DNA of 64,000 bases from Rosa chinensis. Lineage: Eukaryota; Streptophyta; Magnoliopsida; Rosales; Rosaceae. The stretch is taken from the NCBI RefSeq assembly GCF_002994745.2, contig NC_037091.1, forward strand, positions 31,436,612 through 31,500,611. Reading direction: 5' to 3'. The notes beneath the pieces were generated by a model, which was not told the DNA's origin, did not search any database, and saw only the letters and a list, made by a program, of their open reading frames with translations. How positions within the stretch are numbered: the first letter of the stretch is position 1; each line of letters begins with the position of its first letter. Positions 11,513 to 23,155 of this stretch are shown piece after piece. The translations under genes and the position numbers were made by a program.

Positions 11513-12615
11513 CTATTATTTTTCCTACTGACACATAGCAAATATACATGTTGACACATAGCAAATATAGATGACAAATGGACCAAGATAAAGAAGGAAG
11601 CAAATAATGAAATCTAACAAAAAAAAGGAAGGGTCGAGAGTCTTAAGGGAGGATTGAGAAAGAGATGGTAGATAGGAAGTTCTAGAACTAGAGAGAAACA
11701 ACTCGATCTATGACCGGCTCCACCTCTCTCTGTAGGTATCTGGAACCCTCTGGAGCATTTTCTTTCTCTCTCTTTTCGGGAGGACACAGTTGTGACTCTT
11801 TGGGGAGATCTCTAGCTCTCTCTTCATCACGAGTGATCTAGCTTTCTGTTTTTCGAACTCTCATCTTCCTTTTTTTTTTTTAGGGGAGGGATGGAGCTGA
11901 CAATGGGGTTTATGGAACGCAACACTTACCCAAAGCCCTATCGGCCTTTTGACTTCGGCCACATTTTGACATCGCGTAGGTTGCTAAGCCTGAATTTTAC
12001 TAAACTCTGCTCGTCAGCTAATTTCAACGGCTAAACGATCCATCTTCTGGTACTCCGGTGATCATGACTTCTTCATGAAAGTTGTTCAGAATTATATCTT
12101 CTAAACTGTGTTCAAGTTTCATGAAAATCCAACGGTTGGATTTACCCAAATCAAGGTAAAATTAACGACTCTTCATACAAATTTCTGTTTTGAGATAAAA
12201 TGATGAATTGACTCCAATTTGTGTTTTCATGTTCTATTCTCTTTAAGATTCGGATTTATTCTCTATTAGTCCAGGTTGGGTTGTTACACCCTCTAGGGCC
12301 ATTTTCCCACTACCTTGGTTGAAGTGGTTTAAGCTACAAAATTTTCTGCCACCAGCCCTACTAAGGAGCTCCTTAAGAAGTGATGAGTTTTAGGTTTTAT
12401 GGAAGGATTGTTCTCTATGTTTGGCTCTTGGCTAGAATGAGAGATGATTGTTTAAAATATCGGTTGTATATAACACTACCCTCTATAGTGTTGTGTCCTA
12501 ATTTTGACCTATGATATTTATGAAATATGATGCCGGATTTGTTGAAGTTGAAGTTGAGATGGCCAACGACCTCTAGCTTCATTTGTAGTTTTTTGTTTTT
12601 CTTTTTTGTTAAGAG
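11513..12615. other. Intergenic, no gene seen
   Basis: Mixed sequence including a poly-T run near 11870. The blocks around 12060-12200 (gttgttcagaattatatc, tttcatgaaaatccaacgg) look like eroded LTR sequence, but no ends were found. Confidence 0.35.
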
Positions 12616-12619
12616 AAAC

Positions 12620-13180
12620 TTTTTTTTTTTTGACAAAAGAAAATATATTAAATAGCAAGGCTTCTGGGGCAACCAAGTTTACAAGATAGTAACTTGTCCT
12701 AAGTTAGCTAAACCATCAGCAACGAAATTAGCCTCCCTCAACACATGTTTGAAAGAAATTGAGAGGAAGTTGGTGGCAATGTTTCTAATATTTTGAACAA
12801 TTTTGATTAATCTCCACGGAGGGGTAATCACTCCATTTACTGCATCCATTACTAATTTGGAGTCTCCTTCCACTTCCATGTTTCTGAGCCCTTTCTAATT
12901 TGCATGAAAACTGTTGCAGTGAGGAACAATTGCGCTTCCAGTCAGAATAGAGGTTGCAAACAGAGGCTTACCGACATGGTTTCTAATGACAAATTAAACC
13001 TCCAGCAGCTGAAGAGAAACTGTTGATGCATAATAGTTACCCCAACAACCATCTGTTCAATGGGTCTTTGTCTGACTCTATGCACATAGTTATGATTTTT
13101 GAATAATACCAAAGTTGGATTACTGTTTTGCCCCTCCCTCCCAATCAAATTACAGATAAAATTACCCACAGAGGTATAGA
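12620..13180 (-). pseudogene. LINE 3' remnant: RNase H (RVT_3-like) domain
   Basis: On the minus strand, 12679-12879 encodes the end of a plant LINE RNase H domain: EGDSKLVMDAV, then FKHVLREANFVADGLANLG near the C terminus. Upstream (to about 13080) in other frames there is VDG-like and IRNH-like sequence expected at the domain's start, so it is frameshifted. A poly-T run at 12620-12631 on the plus strand is the poly(A) tail of a minus-strand insertion. No reverse transcriptase remains: a severely 5'-truncated, dead copy. Confidence 0.65.
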
Positions 13181-13964
13181 CTCTCTAGCTAGGTACATGT
13201 AAAACTGTGTCATCATCTTCTTCATTATCTGTGATCTCTCCATCTACTCGCTGTCACTTTGACTGCAAACTAAAACCAAACCCAGTCACCCTCATATAAT
13301 TTTGGCACCGTATTCATTGTGCTTCGACTCCCACCACAATATATCGTAATTTTTTTTTTTTTGAAAGTGAATATATCATAATTTATATGTTTAGTGTTTA
13401 GCTAGCCATTTGCTTCTCATTAGTTTTTTTCCCATATATGTGTGAGAAATATAACTTGTGCTCCATGCATAGATATTATGGATAGCTAGAGGAGAAGAAC
13501 AATGACTACTACATAGAGCATGAGCTAGATTTCAGGCTTTTCAAGATGGCAAGAGTGTAATTTAGGCCCTAATTAAATTAGGATTTAGAGTCAGACGTGG
13601 GAAGATGTTGATCTCATAACTCACACATTATTCATATGATGTGTTGGCAGTTTCTAGCACTACCCTAAAAATTGAAGCTCAACAAGTACAGCTGAACAAC
13701 ATAATAGTTCTTCCTCAAAAAGTCAGACGGGCATGGTCATTTGTAGGAGTCATCATTTGACCCGCGGATCAATGGATCGATAAAGGCCCGCTCAGCTTGA
13801 GGGGCAAAAGCCAGGCCCAGCCTTTATCTAGGCCTGCGAAAGCCTGATTAGTTGGTGTTGAAGGCTGAGCTTGATTTAAAAATTTGAAGCCCGGCCTGCC
13901 AAAGGCTCGAAGAAGCCCGTCCGGCCTGGTCCTTAAACCCACAAATTAAATAGTATACTCTATG

Positions 13965-14004
<40 letters not shown>

Positions 14005-14632
14005 ATGTTCTAAAAATTGATCTAGGATGCGCCTAGGCTCTAGGCGTTGACGAGCCGCTCAGATTAACCTATAATCGTTTCAAATAATCGGCTAACTTTG
14101 GGCGGGTGCGTGGGCATTCTAAGCGGGTTGGACGCTCTAGGTGGATCATATCAAAACAGAAGTCTGAAATGGCGAACCGGTGAAGTTGTCTCTACACTGC
14201 ATTCTCCCTTTCGTTTCGCAATCCTTCTCTCCCTCATCTAACCTAAGCTTGCGCATCTCTCTCTTCTTCGGTAGGCAATTCGGCGATCCTATCTATCACC
14301 ACTGTGCCCATTTCTCTTCTCCAATCTCTTGGTCGATTCGTCAGTAGCTCACTGCTATGCGCATCGCTCTCCTCTACTGGAACACATCAGTGTCTCTGTC
14401 CTCGTAAATTCATCTATTATGTCATCTATTAGGCATATTGACTGAACGATTCGTTAGACATATTGAATCATTGATTAATGGTTGAGTTTTGATTAATGGT
14501 TTTGAGCTTTGAAACACATCAGACCATTAGATATGAATCGTGTGATTAATAGATTATATGAATTTAATCATGATTATTGATTGCTGTTATTGCTTTTTGA
14601 AACGATGACTCATTGATTTGTAAATGAGTAAA
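13181..14632. other. Intergenic, no gene; possible degenerate MITEs
   Basis: Contains a G+C-rich block at about 13745-13945 (ggcccagcctttat, agcccggcctgcc) and another at about 14010-14160 (gcgcctaggctctaggcg). Both look like worn hAT-type MITE sequence, but no matching ends were located. No coding region. Confidence 0.35.
13970..14002. repeat. (AT)n microsatellite
   Basis: Uninterrupted AT dinucleotides, about 16 units. Confidence 0.9.
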
Positions 14633-14833
14633 GGGACAATGGCCGATACAATACCTGACATTTTCGCCATTCTAAGCTTTCATACCTCAAGTTTCAAAAA
14701 TATCATAAAGGTACCTGAGGTTCTGACCCCAATTGAATAACCGTATCTGGAGCTGTTAGCTCCGATACAGAGACTACCTTTGAAGGGTAATCTTGTCTTT
14801 CCCATGTTCCTCTTCTCCAAAGCACTGTTTTTC

Positions 14834-14835
<2 letters not shown>

Positions 14836-14874
<39 letters not shown>
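14836..14874. repeat. (AT)n microsatellite
   Basis: About 19 AT units inside the long-TIR element. Confidence 0.9.
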
Positions 14875-14876
<2 letters not shown>

Positions 14877-15902
14877 CTCCAACTGTGGTTGATCGGTAGC
14901 AAGCTGAGGAAGAAAAAAATGAAGAAGATCAAGCTTCATAGCATAATTACAAACCCAAGAAGGGAATGAAGGATTGGATAAAGGCCTAACCCTCAAAACC
15001 CAAACCCACCTCCTGCAATTCCGGCGTCCAGCAGTTCCTCTCTCTTTGTCGATCGTCTCATAATTTCTTAAATTTCATTTCATTTTGCACTACTATTTTA
15101 TAACAATTCATGAATTTTGTTAAACTGGGTTCGATCGAATCAGTCATAGTAGCCTCTATACCAAGTTCAACCACACCCTCCTTGAAATTTATGGGGGCTT
15201 TGATCGAATTTGAAGAGTGTATGCCTCAACTTTAATTATGGATCTCTCTTTTCGGGTGAATATGACTGATGTACGGCATCCGGCAACAAAATGATTCAGT
15301 GAAGAAGTGGGAAGGTTGTTAAACTATTATTGGATTTAGATTTAGATTTTGATTGGAGTGCTATCTAGTTTTGAGGAGGCTGTCCAAAGCACTGAGGGCA
15401 GTATTGGTATGTATCTTCATCGAATTGAAAACAACCTCCCAGTTCACAACCTCACACTTCCAGAAACCACCACCGCAGCTTCTACACCGTCATTGGTATT
15501 CAATCCCTCCCTGTTGCTCCTTCTTCATCGTCTTCAACTCATTTTCAAAAACAATCAACTTTGATAGAATTGGGAATTTAGGCTTTTCTTATTTTTTTTA
15601 GAGAAAAATTCAGCTACCGTCCCCAAACTATTATGCCAAGGCCAAGTTGATACCCAAACTCTCAAACGTATCAATGTGATATCCAAAGACGTATATTGAA
15701 ATCAACGTGTGATACTTCCGTCCAAAATTTCTGATGACTCCGTCTGTTTGCTGATGTAGCAAGCACATGGATCCCCTAAAAAAGTGAAATGACCAATTTA
15801 CCCTTTTTTTCATTTCTTTTCTTTTTCTTCTTCTTCTTCTGGGATTTTGTTCTAGCCAAATTGTTGCAAGCTCCACTCCTCCACCCAAGAAATCAAAGAA
15901 AA

Positions 15903-16905
15903 ATGGCTTCTGCTTCTTCTTCAACCTCAGTCTTCTTCTTCTCCTCTCTCATCCTCTTCTTTCTCCTCTCCATCTCCTCCGCCCAAACCATCACCAACGT
16001 TGCCAAGATCCTCTCCAATTCCTGCTACAAATCCATGTCCCTCCACTCAAATCCCTGCGGATGGACCCAGCAAACGAGAGTTTGGTGACATGATAAAAAT
16101 AAAATATAAAAAAATCAAATCTTTCTGCACTCAGAAAACTGCTCTGGGCACCAGGCGGATGCCCATGTCTTCTTCTCCTCCAAAATCGATCTCCTTCTCT
16201 GCCCAGCAGCTCTCCTCTTCCGGCGCAACCAACTGGGAAACCGGTTCACTGCACACCAAATTCCGGTGACCCAACTCCATCAACCATCTTCTCTCTTCGC
16301 GGAGACCGTCACCTATTCGCTGATAGCACCTCTGTTCATCAAACCCCCAGTCTTCGCTGGACACCAATTCACTTCCGCTTTGGACACCTATTGCTTTAAT
16401 CTCACGTCCGCTGCAATTCTTGAAGTCCGTTGCAATTTATAATTTAGCTAGACTCGAGAAACTCAATCAACCAGTCTATCGCTGCAATTTATAATCTCTG
16501 TCACCTTCCAGTCACAGTCGTTCACAGTTTTCGCTCCGGCTGACGCCGCCTTCACCAACTCTGACCAACCCACTCTTAACCTCATCCGCTACCACCTCCT
16601 CCCATCGCTTTCCCTCTCCGATCACTCAAGTCCCTCCCGTTCGGCTCTAAGATCGCTACCATGCTCGACGGCTACTCTCTCACGGTCACTACTCTTTTGG
16701 CTAATCGCCTCGTCTCGCTCAACAACTCGACGACCCCAATTTTCCATGATGGGTCGTTGATCATCTCGGCACCAACAGGTTCTTCGACCGGTTCGGGTTC
16801 AATTAGGAGCTTCAACCCACAAAATCTTGGCTACTTAGCGCCGCGAAACCCTAACAAAGTGATGGCGGTTGAGATCATCTGGCGTAACCCAGCAAGATGA
16901 TGCAT
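15903..16905 (+). pseudogene. Captured fasciclin-like arabinogalactan protein (FLA) fragment
   Basis: Starts at ATG 15903 with a secretory signal: Ser-rich MASASSSTS, then a hydrophobic core (FFFSSLILFFLLSISSAQ), then TITNVAKILSNSCYKSMSL, as in FLA proteins just before the fasciclin (FAS1) domain. The frame stops at 16086. Fasciclin sequence resumes at about 16500 with FTVFAPADAAFTN and LNLIRYHLLPS, shifts frame near 16610, and goes on as SLPFGSKIATMLDGYSLTVT up to SLIISAPTGSSTGSGS. Family knowledge: FLAs are secreted, GPI-anchored cell-wall glycoproteins. Stops, frameshifts and a scrambled middle (16087-16490) mean no functional protein. It lies inside a TIR element, so it is a captured copy and not the resident gene. 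Confidence 0.75.
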
Positions 16906-16928
16906 CTAGGAGTGGGAGGCAGTGTTGG

Positions 16929-16970
16929 GAAGAAGAAGAAGAAGAAGAAGAAGAAGAAGAAGAAGAAGAA
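16929..16970. repeat. (GAA)n microsatellite
   Basis: Fourteen near-perfect GAA/AAG units just after the captured FLA fragment, inside the Pack-MULE. Confidence 0.9.
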
Positions 16971-17912
16971 TGGGAGTTAGGGCACAGAGAGAGAGAGAGC
17001 GCTCTGTTCATGTTTTTTTATTTTATTTTATTTTTTATTTTTATTTTTTAAATTAGTTAGTAGTGAAAGACTATTTTGTCCTTGATAAAAATATCACATG
17101 TCTAACCGTGTTTGCCATATCAGCAAACAGACGGGCCCATCAAAGATTTTAGACGGAAGTATCACGTTGATGTCAATATACGTCTTTGGGTATCACATTG
17201 GTACGTTTGAGAGTTCGGGTATCAAATTGGCCTTGGCAGAATAGTTAGAGGAGGGTAGCTGAATTTTTCTCTTTTTTTTTTAATTTTTTTTTATGGTGAT
17301 CTGGGTTTTGGAGGAAGAAAGAGGATGAGAGCTGCGTACAAAAAAAGAAGGAGCCGATAGAGTTCTGAACTAGATCAATTACATGATCCACAATAGGAGA
17401 CCGCTTTCTTTCTCTTTGTAATGGAGGAAGCTCAGTGTTAATAAAGTCCTCGATCTTACATGGAATGAGATTACTTAATAGTATTGATATCCTCGTTACA
17501 TAACTCAGAAGGATGGATGGTGATGAACTTTTCAGTTTGAACGATTTCAAATCCTTCAAAGACATTTTCACATGTTCCAAAAGCATGTTGGTTGCCTTGC
17601 AAAATAGAAATCTAATCTTAAGCACATAAATCTCATCTAGGTTTTGGAGGAAGAAAGACGTTGAGAGCTCGTGATTGGGATTGGATGAGAAGAAGTAAGG
17701 ACGAAAAGAGTGGAATTGATCTGTTACTTTGGATAATCAAACTAGATTTGGTCATAACCAAAAACAAATGTTCAAATGGGTCTGTGAGAAGGAGAGTAGA
17801 CTAAGAACAGTAGGGAAAAAGAAAAAAAAGAAAAGAAAAAGATGTTTAGAAAAAAAATAATGAATTAAGACATAAAGGGATGAAAATATCCTTTAAAATA
17901 TGCTAACTGACC

Positions 17913-18044
17913 ATCGACGATGTGGTGTTAGCTCAGTGGTTAGAGCACCCACTACCTATGTACAAAGTCATGGGTTCGAGTCACCATGGGGGTAGAAGTG
18001 AAATCCTTTGATCCTCTTTAAAGAAAAGAAAAGAAAAAAAAAAA
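17913..18044 (+). mobile_element. tRNA-derived SINE with target duplication
   Basis: About 130 bp with a polymerase III A box (ttagctcagtggtta, near 17928) and B box (gggttcgagtc, near 17972), then a short non-tRNA tail ending in an A-rich tract at about 18021-18044. ctaactgacc occurs directly before (17903-17912) and directly after (18045-18054): a 10-bp target duplication. The 5' end does not form a proper acceptor stem, so this is a SINE and not a functional tRNA gene. It interrupts the right TIR of the surrounding long-TIR element. Confidence 0.8.
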
Positions 18045-18196
18045 CTAACTGACCGTCTCCGTAACGGATCTAACTGCTCTAGATACAATTTTTCGGTCAA
18101 GGTCAGAACCTCATGTACCTTTCTAATATTTTTTAAACTTGAGGTACAAAAGTTTAGAATAACGAAAATGTCAGATACTATGCGGGTCGTTTTCCC

Positions 18197-18386
18197 AATA
18201 ACATTTTATAGTTACACAATTTTGGCCTAAAAATTGTCCACTTACTCCACTAAGAGTTCTTTACTTCCATTTACCCAATCTAGCATCTATTGACAGTATT
18301 GCCCTCATTTTAATTAATAAATTACACTCATCTCTCTCTCCCCCTCCTCTCTTCGATCTATTCTCTCTCTCTCCTCCCCCCACCGA

Positions 18387-18433
<47 letters not shown>

Positions 18434-18999
18434 ACTGGACTCCGCCGCGCTCGACGACTCCCACCATCACGGCCTCCCTCTCACTGTCACTGACGCTCGA
18501 CGTAAAGATTGGTGTTCGGTGTTGGAAAATTGTTAGGTTGGGGGTTCTTCTCCCCGATCTGGTGTCTCTTGTTCAGATTGGGCATGTCTGGGTGCTCTAC
18601 CGTTGGGTCGGAGTTTCTTGCTGATCTAATGTCAGATCAATATCCAGCCGGGTTCCGGTGGGGTGTTCCAAGGGTTGTGCTAACGGGTGGAGTGGTGAGG
18701 CAGCGATTCTGGTGGTTGCGACCTCAAAGGCAGTGATTGTGAAGACAGGTGGGTTAGTCTCGATCTGCAACCAATGGTAGGACGGTGAAGGTGTTAGGGA
18801 ACAGTGGTCACTACGGTCGATGGGCAATGGAAGCTAGTTTGGGTCCTGGGCTGGTAGGCAGGCTTGGTTTGAGGTGGGCTACGAAGATGGGAGGAGAAGA
18901 AGATGTGGGTGCCCAAATCAATTTTTTTTTTTGGTAAAATTGGGGCAGAATGCCCAGAAGGAAAGAAAAAAGAAGACAGAAAAAAAATTTAGGGGGCAA
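18197..18999. other. Intergenic, no gene seen
   Basis: Includes the CT microsatellite and moderately G+C-rich sequence with only incidental open frames (18509-18736 and the opposite strand). No recognisable domain. Confidence 0.4.
18390..18430. repeat. (CT)n microsatellite
   Basis: About 20 CT units. Confidence 0.9.
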
Positions 19000-19379
19000 T
19001 AGGGCTGGGCATCCAAAACCGAAATCCCGGTACCGTTCCGAAACCGTCCTGAAATCCACCGGTACGGGCCGGGATCAAAATCTGAAAATTACTATTTGGG
19101 CCCGTCCCGTCCCGTCCCGTAGAAACGGGCCCGGTACCGGTACTAGTCCAGTTGATCCCGTTTGATCCCGTCCCGTCCCGTTTAAATTAAATAAATTAAA
19201 TCTTTAATTTTTTATATTACTTGGTTGATTTTAATTGGGTAGTTTAGTCAAATATGTGAGAACACATATTTATGACCACAGCTGATCAAAACATTTTGAC
19301 CTAAAGTCCTAATCGGCCTAAGGCCCTAACTCCCTAAGCCGCTAAAGAACAGAGAACTAACGCATCTCTCTTCAGTCCC

Positions 19380-19770
19380 CAAGCTCTCTTCAGTCTTCAG
19401 TCCCCAAGCTCTCTTCGATCTCCTGATCTTCTTCAGTCGCTCTCTTCGAGTCTTCTGCTTCTCCACTCTCCAGATCTTCTTCAGTCCAAGCTCTCTTCGA
19501 TCTCCAGATCTTCTTCAGTCCAAGCTTTCTTCGATCTCCAGATCTTCTTCAGCCCAAGCTCTCTTTGTCCAAGCTCTCTTCAAGTCTTCTGCTTCTCCAC
19601 TCTCCAGATCTTCTTCAGTTCTTCTCGATCATCTAAATCCCCGATAGCAGTCGATCCCCAAGCTCTCTTCGAGTCTTCTCCACTCTCCAGATCTTCTTCA
19701 GTTCTTCTAGATCATCTAAATCCTCGATAGCAGTCGATCCCCTAGCTCTCTTCGAGTGTTATCTTCTTCA
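19380..19770 (+). repeat. Tandem CT-rich repeats in the hAT 5' untranslated region
   Basis: Irregular repeats built from ctctcttcgatctcc, agatcttcttcagtcc and ctccactctccagatc units. A longer pair near 19600-19760 both contain gatcatctaaatcc and gatagcagtcgatccc. They precede an apparent 5' intron (about 19806-20048). Confidence 0.75.
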
Positions 19771-20074
19771 GTTCTTCAAGCACCATCCAAGACTCTAACT
19801 CTCTTAGTAAGTAGCCTCAACCTTTCTTTGTTGTGTTTCTTGTTGGGTTTACTGGAAATTGAAATTCACAAAAAAGATCGGAAATTTCCTATTCTTAAAT
19901 CTTAATCATCTGTTTCTGTCGAATTTTATTTTGAATCATATGATTCATACTTTTTTTTTCTTTTTGCTCTCAATCTCTTAGTTTGTTTCTCCAACTATTA
20001 TGAAACAAAAATACTAACCATAGCTGCTGATTCATACTTCATCTCCAGGCCAGTTATTTGATTCAAATAACTCG

Positions 20075-22698
20075 ATGGCTAGAGCGAAGAAGGTAGCTGC
20101 TCGGCCTCATCCAACCGCTTCGGGGCTTGAAGACTCTTCAACTGCAACTTCACCTTCTGCTCCTAGGGAAATTGAAGCTCTTCCTCTAGCAAGTTCAACA
20201 CAGCAAGCTCCTACGGGTTCAAACCAGCAAGTTCCTGCTCCTGCAAGAGATGAAGCTCCTGCGCAAGTTCCTACTAGTGCAACTCAAAGTGATCATTCTA
20301 ATCCGGTTAGTTCAGCAACTATTAAGCGTAGTTTTGTTTGGGAACACTTTAAGGAGTATGATAAGGTTGTGAAGGGAAAAGATGCTGAAGGGAATGATGT
20401 AGATATTGTTAAGAAATGAGCTGATTGTATTCACTGTCCTAGAGGAAAAATAGGTGATTTTGCAGCGGATAGTTCTAGAAATGGGACTTCGGGGATGATT
20501 AGGCATATTAATCAATTCTGCAGGTATTATCCCCCAAATATTAGTAAGAGTCAGAGGGTTCTTGTGGGAGATAAATCTCTAGGAAACAAACTTACTGCAG
20601 TAGCTTATGATCAAGATGACTATGTAGATGCTTGCGTCGAAATGATTGTCATGGATGAGTTGCCTTTTAGCTTTGTTGAGAAAAAAGGTTTTAACCGGTT
20701 TTGTGGTAGAGTGTGCCCTTTGTTTAAAGTACCCTCTCGTAGGAAACTAGTTAGAAGGTTCCTAAGCATATATGATGCACAAAAAAAAGAACTATCCAAA
20801 ACTATGAAGGAGTATAGAGTGTGTCTCACAACGGACACTTGGACTAGTGTCCAAAACATCAATTATATGGTGCTTACTGCCCATTTTATTGATGTTGATT
20901 GGAAGATGCACAAGAGGGTTATAAATTTTTGTGTTATCCAAAACCATCAAGGGGCAACCATAGGTAGACTTATAGAGTCTTGTTTGCTGCAGTGGGAGAT
21001 TGAGAAGGTCTTGACCATAACTGTTGATAATGCATCTGCAAATAAGTCGGCTTTAGAGTGGCTTAGATCAAAGATGAATAAGTGTTCATCTTACAAAACA
21101 GTTTTAGGTGGTAAATACATGCATGTGAGGTGCACAGCTCACATAACCAATTTGATAGTGGGACATGGCTTGAAGAGGCTGCAAAAGAGTGTTTTAGCCA
21201 TTAGGAATGCAGTCAAGTATGTTAGGTCTTCACCTAATAGACTAGATAGCTTTAGGAAAGCTGTCGAGAAAGAAAAGCTTCCTCTTACAGGGCTGGTTTG
21301 TTTAGATGTCCCAACTAGGTGGAATTCAACTTATCTAATGTTAGAGGCAACCTTGAAGTTTAAGAAGGCTTTTGCAAGGATGGAGGAAGATGATGATGAG
21401 CTTTATCTAGGTTATTTCAAGGAACCAGAGGAGGAATATGATGAGGAAGGCAATGTCGTTCCTAGTAGGAACAAAAGAAACAGAGTTGGGCCTCCGGAGG
21501 AACCAGATTGGGACAAGGCTGAGGTTTTTGTTGATTTGCTTAGAGTATTTTATGATGTGACCCTTAGAGTTAGTGCAAGCTTGCATCCAACTGTGCATAC
21601 AACATTCCATGATGTTGTTACCATGGAGAGAAACATAGAAAACCTCTTCATTGCACCCGAGATGGCAATTGGTTCTGACACTGAAAATGTATTAACTGAT
21701 ATGGCTGCAAATATGAGAAGCAAATTCTTGAAGTACTATGGTGGCTTTACAGACCTGAACCACTTGGTTATTGTTGGACTTGTGCTAGATGCAAGATTCA
21801 AGCTTAGGAATTATTCACATTTTTTGAAGGAAGAGGGTATGGATGATGTCGATGTGCAAAGTAGAACCAATGAGATTAGATCTTTGTTAATGGCGCTATA
21901 TGATGAGTTACAACCGTACAACTCCTTTTATTTCAGTTTTTTGAATATTAGATTTTCTGATCTTATGAGTGTTAATACTAATTTTATGTGTTTATTCATG
22001 TTCTTGTTTTTATAGTATGCGCCGATCGTAGATGGTGGGAGACATATGCAGAGACATCAAAGCCCTACAAGTTCAGGCAGCACAATCACAAATAGAAGCA
22101 GCAATACGAGAGTTGGTGTGCGGGGTCAGTTGCTAAACTCTTGGAGAAAGGTGGTCCAAGAGAGTGAAGAGGCTGTAATGGCACATGAAGTTGATCAATA
22201 TCTAAATGCTCCCCTAGAGTTTGTTGAGGAGGAGGAAGATGGCTTCGATATTTTGTGTTGGTGGAAGATAAACGGACCCAAGTTTCCTGTGGTGGCAGCA
22301 ATAGCAAGAGATGTACTTGCTGTTCAAACATCCACAGTTGCATCGGAGTCTGCATTTAGCACTGGAGGGAGAGTTATTGATGCTTTTAGGAGTTCATTGA
22401 CTCCTAAAACAGTGGAGGCTTTAATCTGCATGCAGAATTGGTTGTTGGGAGATGATATTGCTCAAGAGGTAGAGGAGCCTACAATTGAGAACACAGAGTT
22501 CTATGAGCAGGCTGAGAAAGGTACCTTGATCAGTTTCAATTTTAGTTTTTGTTTTCTGTTTTCTTACATGTAGTTTCTCTATTACTGACTTTAAATACTT
22601 ACTTAGATCATGAGAGCACTGCCTCCAGCAGAAATACACGTTCAACAATCCCGAAAGCAAAGGGGAAGGGAAAGGCTGCAGTGGTAAATGTTGACTAA
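20075..22698 (+). pseudogene. hAT-family transposase with one in-frame stop
   Basis: DNA transposase of the hAT (Ac-like) superfamily. ATG 20075 follows a likely 5' UTR intron. A Ser/Pro/Gln-rich N terminus (about 80 aa) leads to a BED zinc finger (SFVWEHF, CIHC, RHINQFC), interrupted by TGA at 20417-20419. The same frame resumes and stays open. The catalytic core has TTDTWTS and TVDNASANK, presumed to hold the two catalytic Asp. A domain around GLVLDARFK follows, then the C-terminal hAT dimerisation region with PVVAAIARDVLAV and ASESAFSTGG (catalytic Glu). An intron-like gap lies at about 21915-22015, before YAPIV in the same frame. A second intron is 22521-22606 (GT...AG), joining AEK to DHEST. 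The last exon ends at 22698. Apart from the stop and a weak first donor, the gene looks nearly intact. Confidence 0.85.
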
Positions 22699-23155
22699 TG
22701 AGTTTATGAGGTTGTGAGACTGAGTGTGATGAACTGATGAAGGTTTTTTCAAATGTGTTTAATACTTCAAGACTTGTAGTTAACTAGTTTTTATCATGTA
22801 ATGGTTTGTAGACTTTAAATTTCTTATTTCAGACTTTAATTTCTTGTTTAAGACCTACTGGACTTACTGTTGAATTCATGAATTTGCATTACTGCATTAC
22901 AGCCATTACTGCAATCTGCATCCTAGAAATCTGGAAATTTTTGATAGTTGTTAAAGTACTTGAGTATGGAAGGAAAAAAAAAAGGATCGGGTATCCCGAA
23001 TTGGGCCCGGGCCCGACCCGATCCCGATCGGTTTCGGTACCTTCGGTACCAACTTTGAAAAAACGTTGTCCCGTCCCGTATAAAATTTCCGGTACCGGGA
23101 TCGGTATCAGTCAGTAACCGGCCCGTCCCGGCCCGTGCCCAGCCCTAGCAATAAT

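Larger units (their letters stand above)
15601..17271 (+). mobile_element. Pack-MULE carrying a fasciclin-like arabinogalactan gene fragment
   Basis: Begins gagaaaaattcagctacc and ends with its complement (ggtagctgaatttttctc). The TIRs are about 140-200 bp and share gataccc-aactctcaaacgta, caatgtgatatccaaaga and acttccgtc blocks. The same TIR family bounds the element at 29936-31733, where a perfect 9-bp duplication supports Mutator-like transposition. Here the flanks are runs of T, so the duplication cannot be read. There is no transposase. The interior is a broken copy of a cell-wall protein gene, which defines a Pack-MULE. Confidence 0.8.
14633..18196. mobile_element. Long-TIR DNA transposon (probably Mutator-like), host to nested insertions
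   Basis: The left end (about 14633-14795) and right end (about 18055-18196) are inverted copies. Both contain a 'ctgacattttcg...attctaa' block, 'acctcaagttt...aaaatat', 'ggtac.tgaggttctgacc' and a 'gtatct.gagc.gttag' block, giving TIRs of roughly 150 bp. Long TIRs point to a Mutator-like element; a 9-bp target duplication could not be confirmed. The interior holds a complete Pack-MULE (15601-17271) and a SINE (17913-18044) that lies beside the right TIR. Remaining interior segments (14800-15590 and 17280-17900) have no recognised gene. Confidence 0.65.
19000..23147 (+). mobile_element. hAT transposon, 4.1 kb, recently autonomous type
   Basis: Ends are tagggctgggca (left) and tgcccagcccta (right), a perfect 12-bp inverted repeat. 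Subterminal regions on both sides are crowded with cccgtcccgt and ggtaccgg-type motifs, as expected for hAT transposase-binding regions. The interior encodes a hAT transposase (20075-22698). Flanks are gggggcaa on the left and gcaataat on the right, not a clean 8-bp duplication. A 4-bp loss at the left flank of a gggggcaataat target would explain this. It sits at the edge of a gggggca-ttaata minisatellite (23156-23345). Confidence 0.88.

Noticed and set aside
17920..17992. Functional tRNA gene
   Set aside because: A and B boxes are present but no acceptor stem pairs, and the unit ends in poly(A) with flanking duplication, so it is a SINE.
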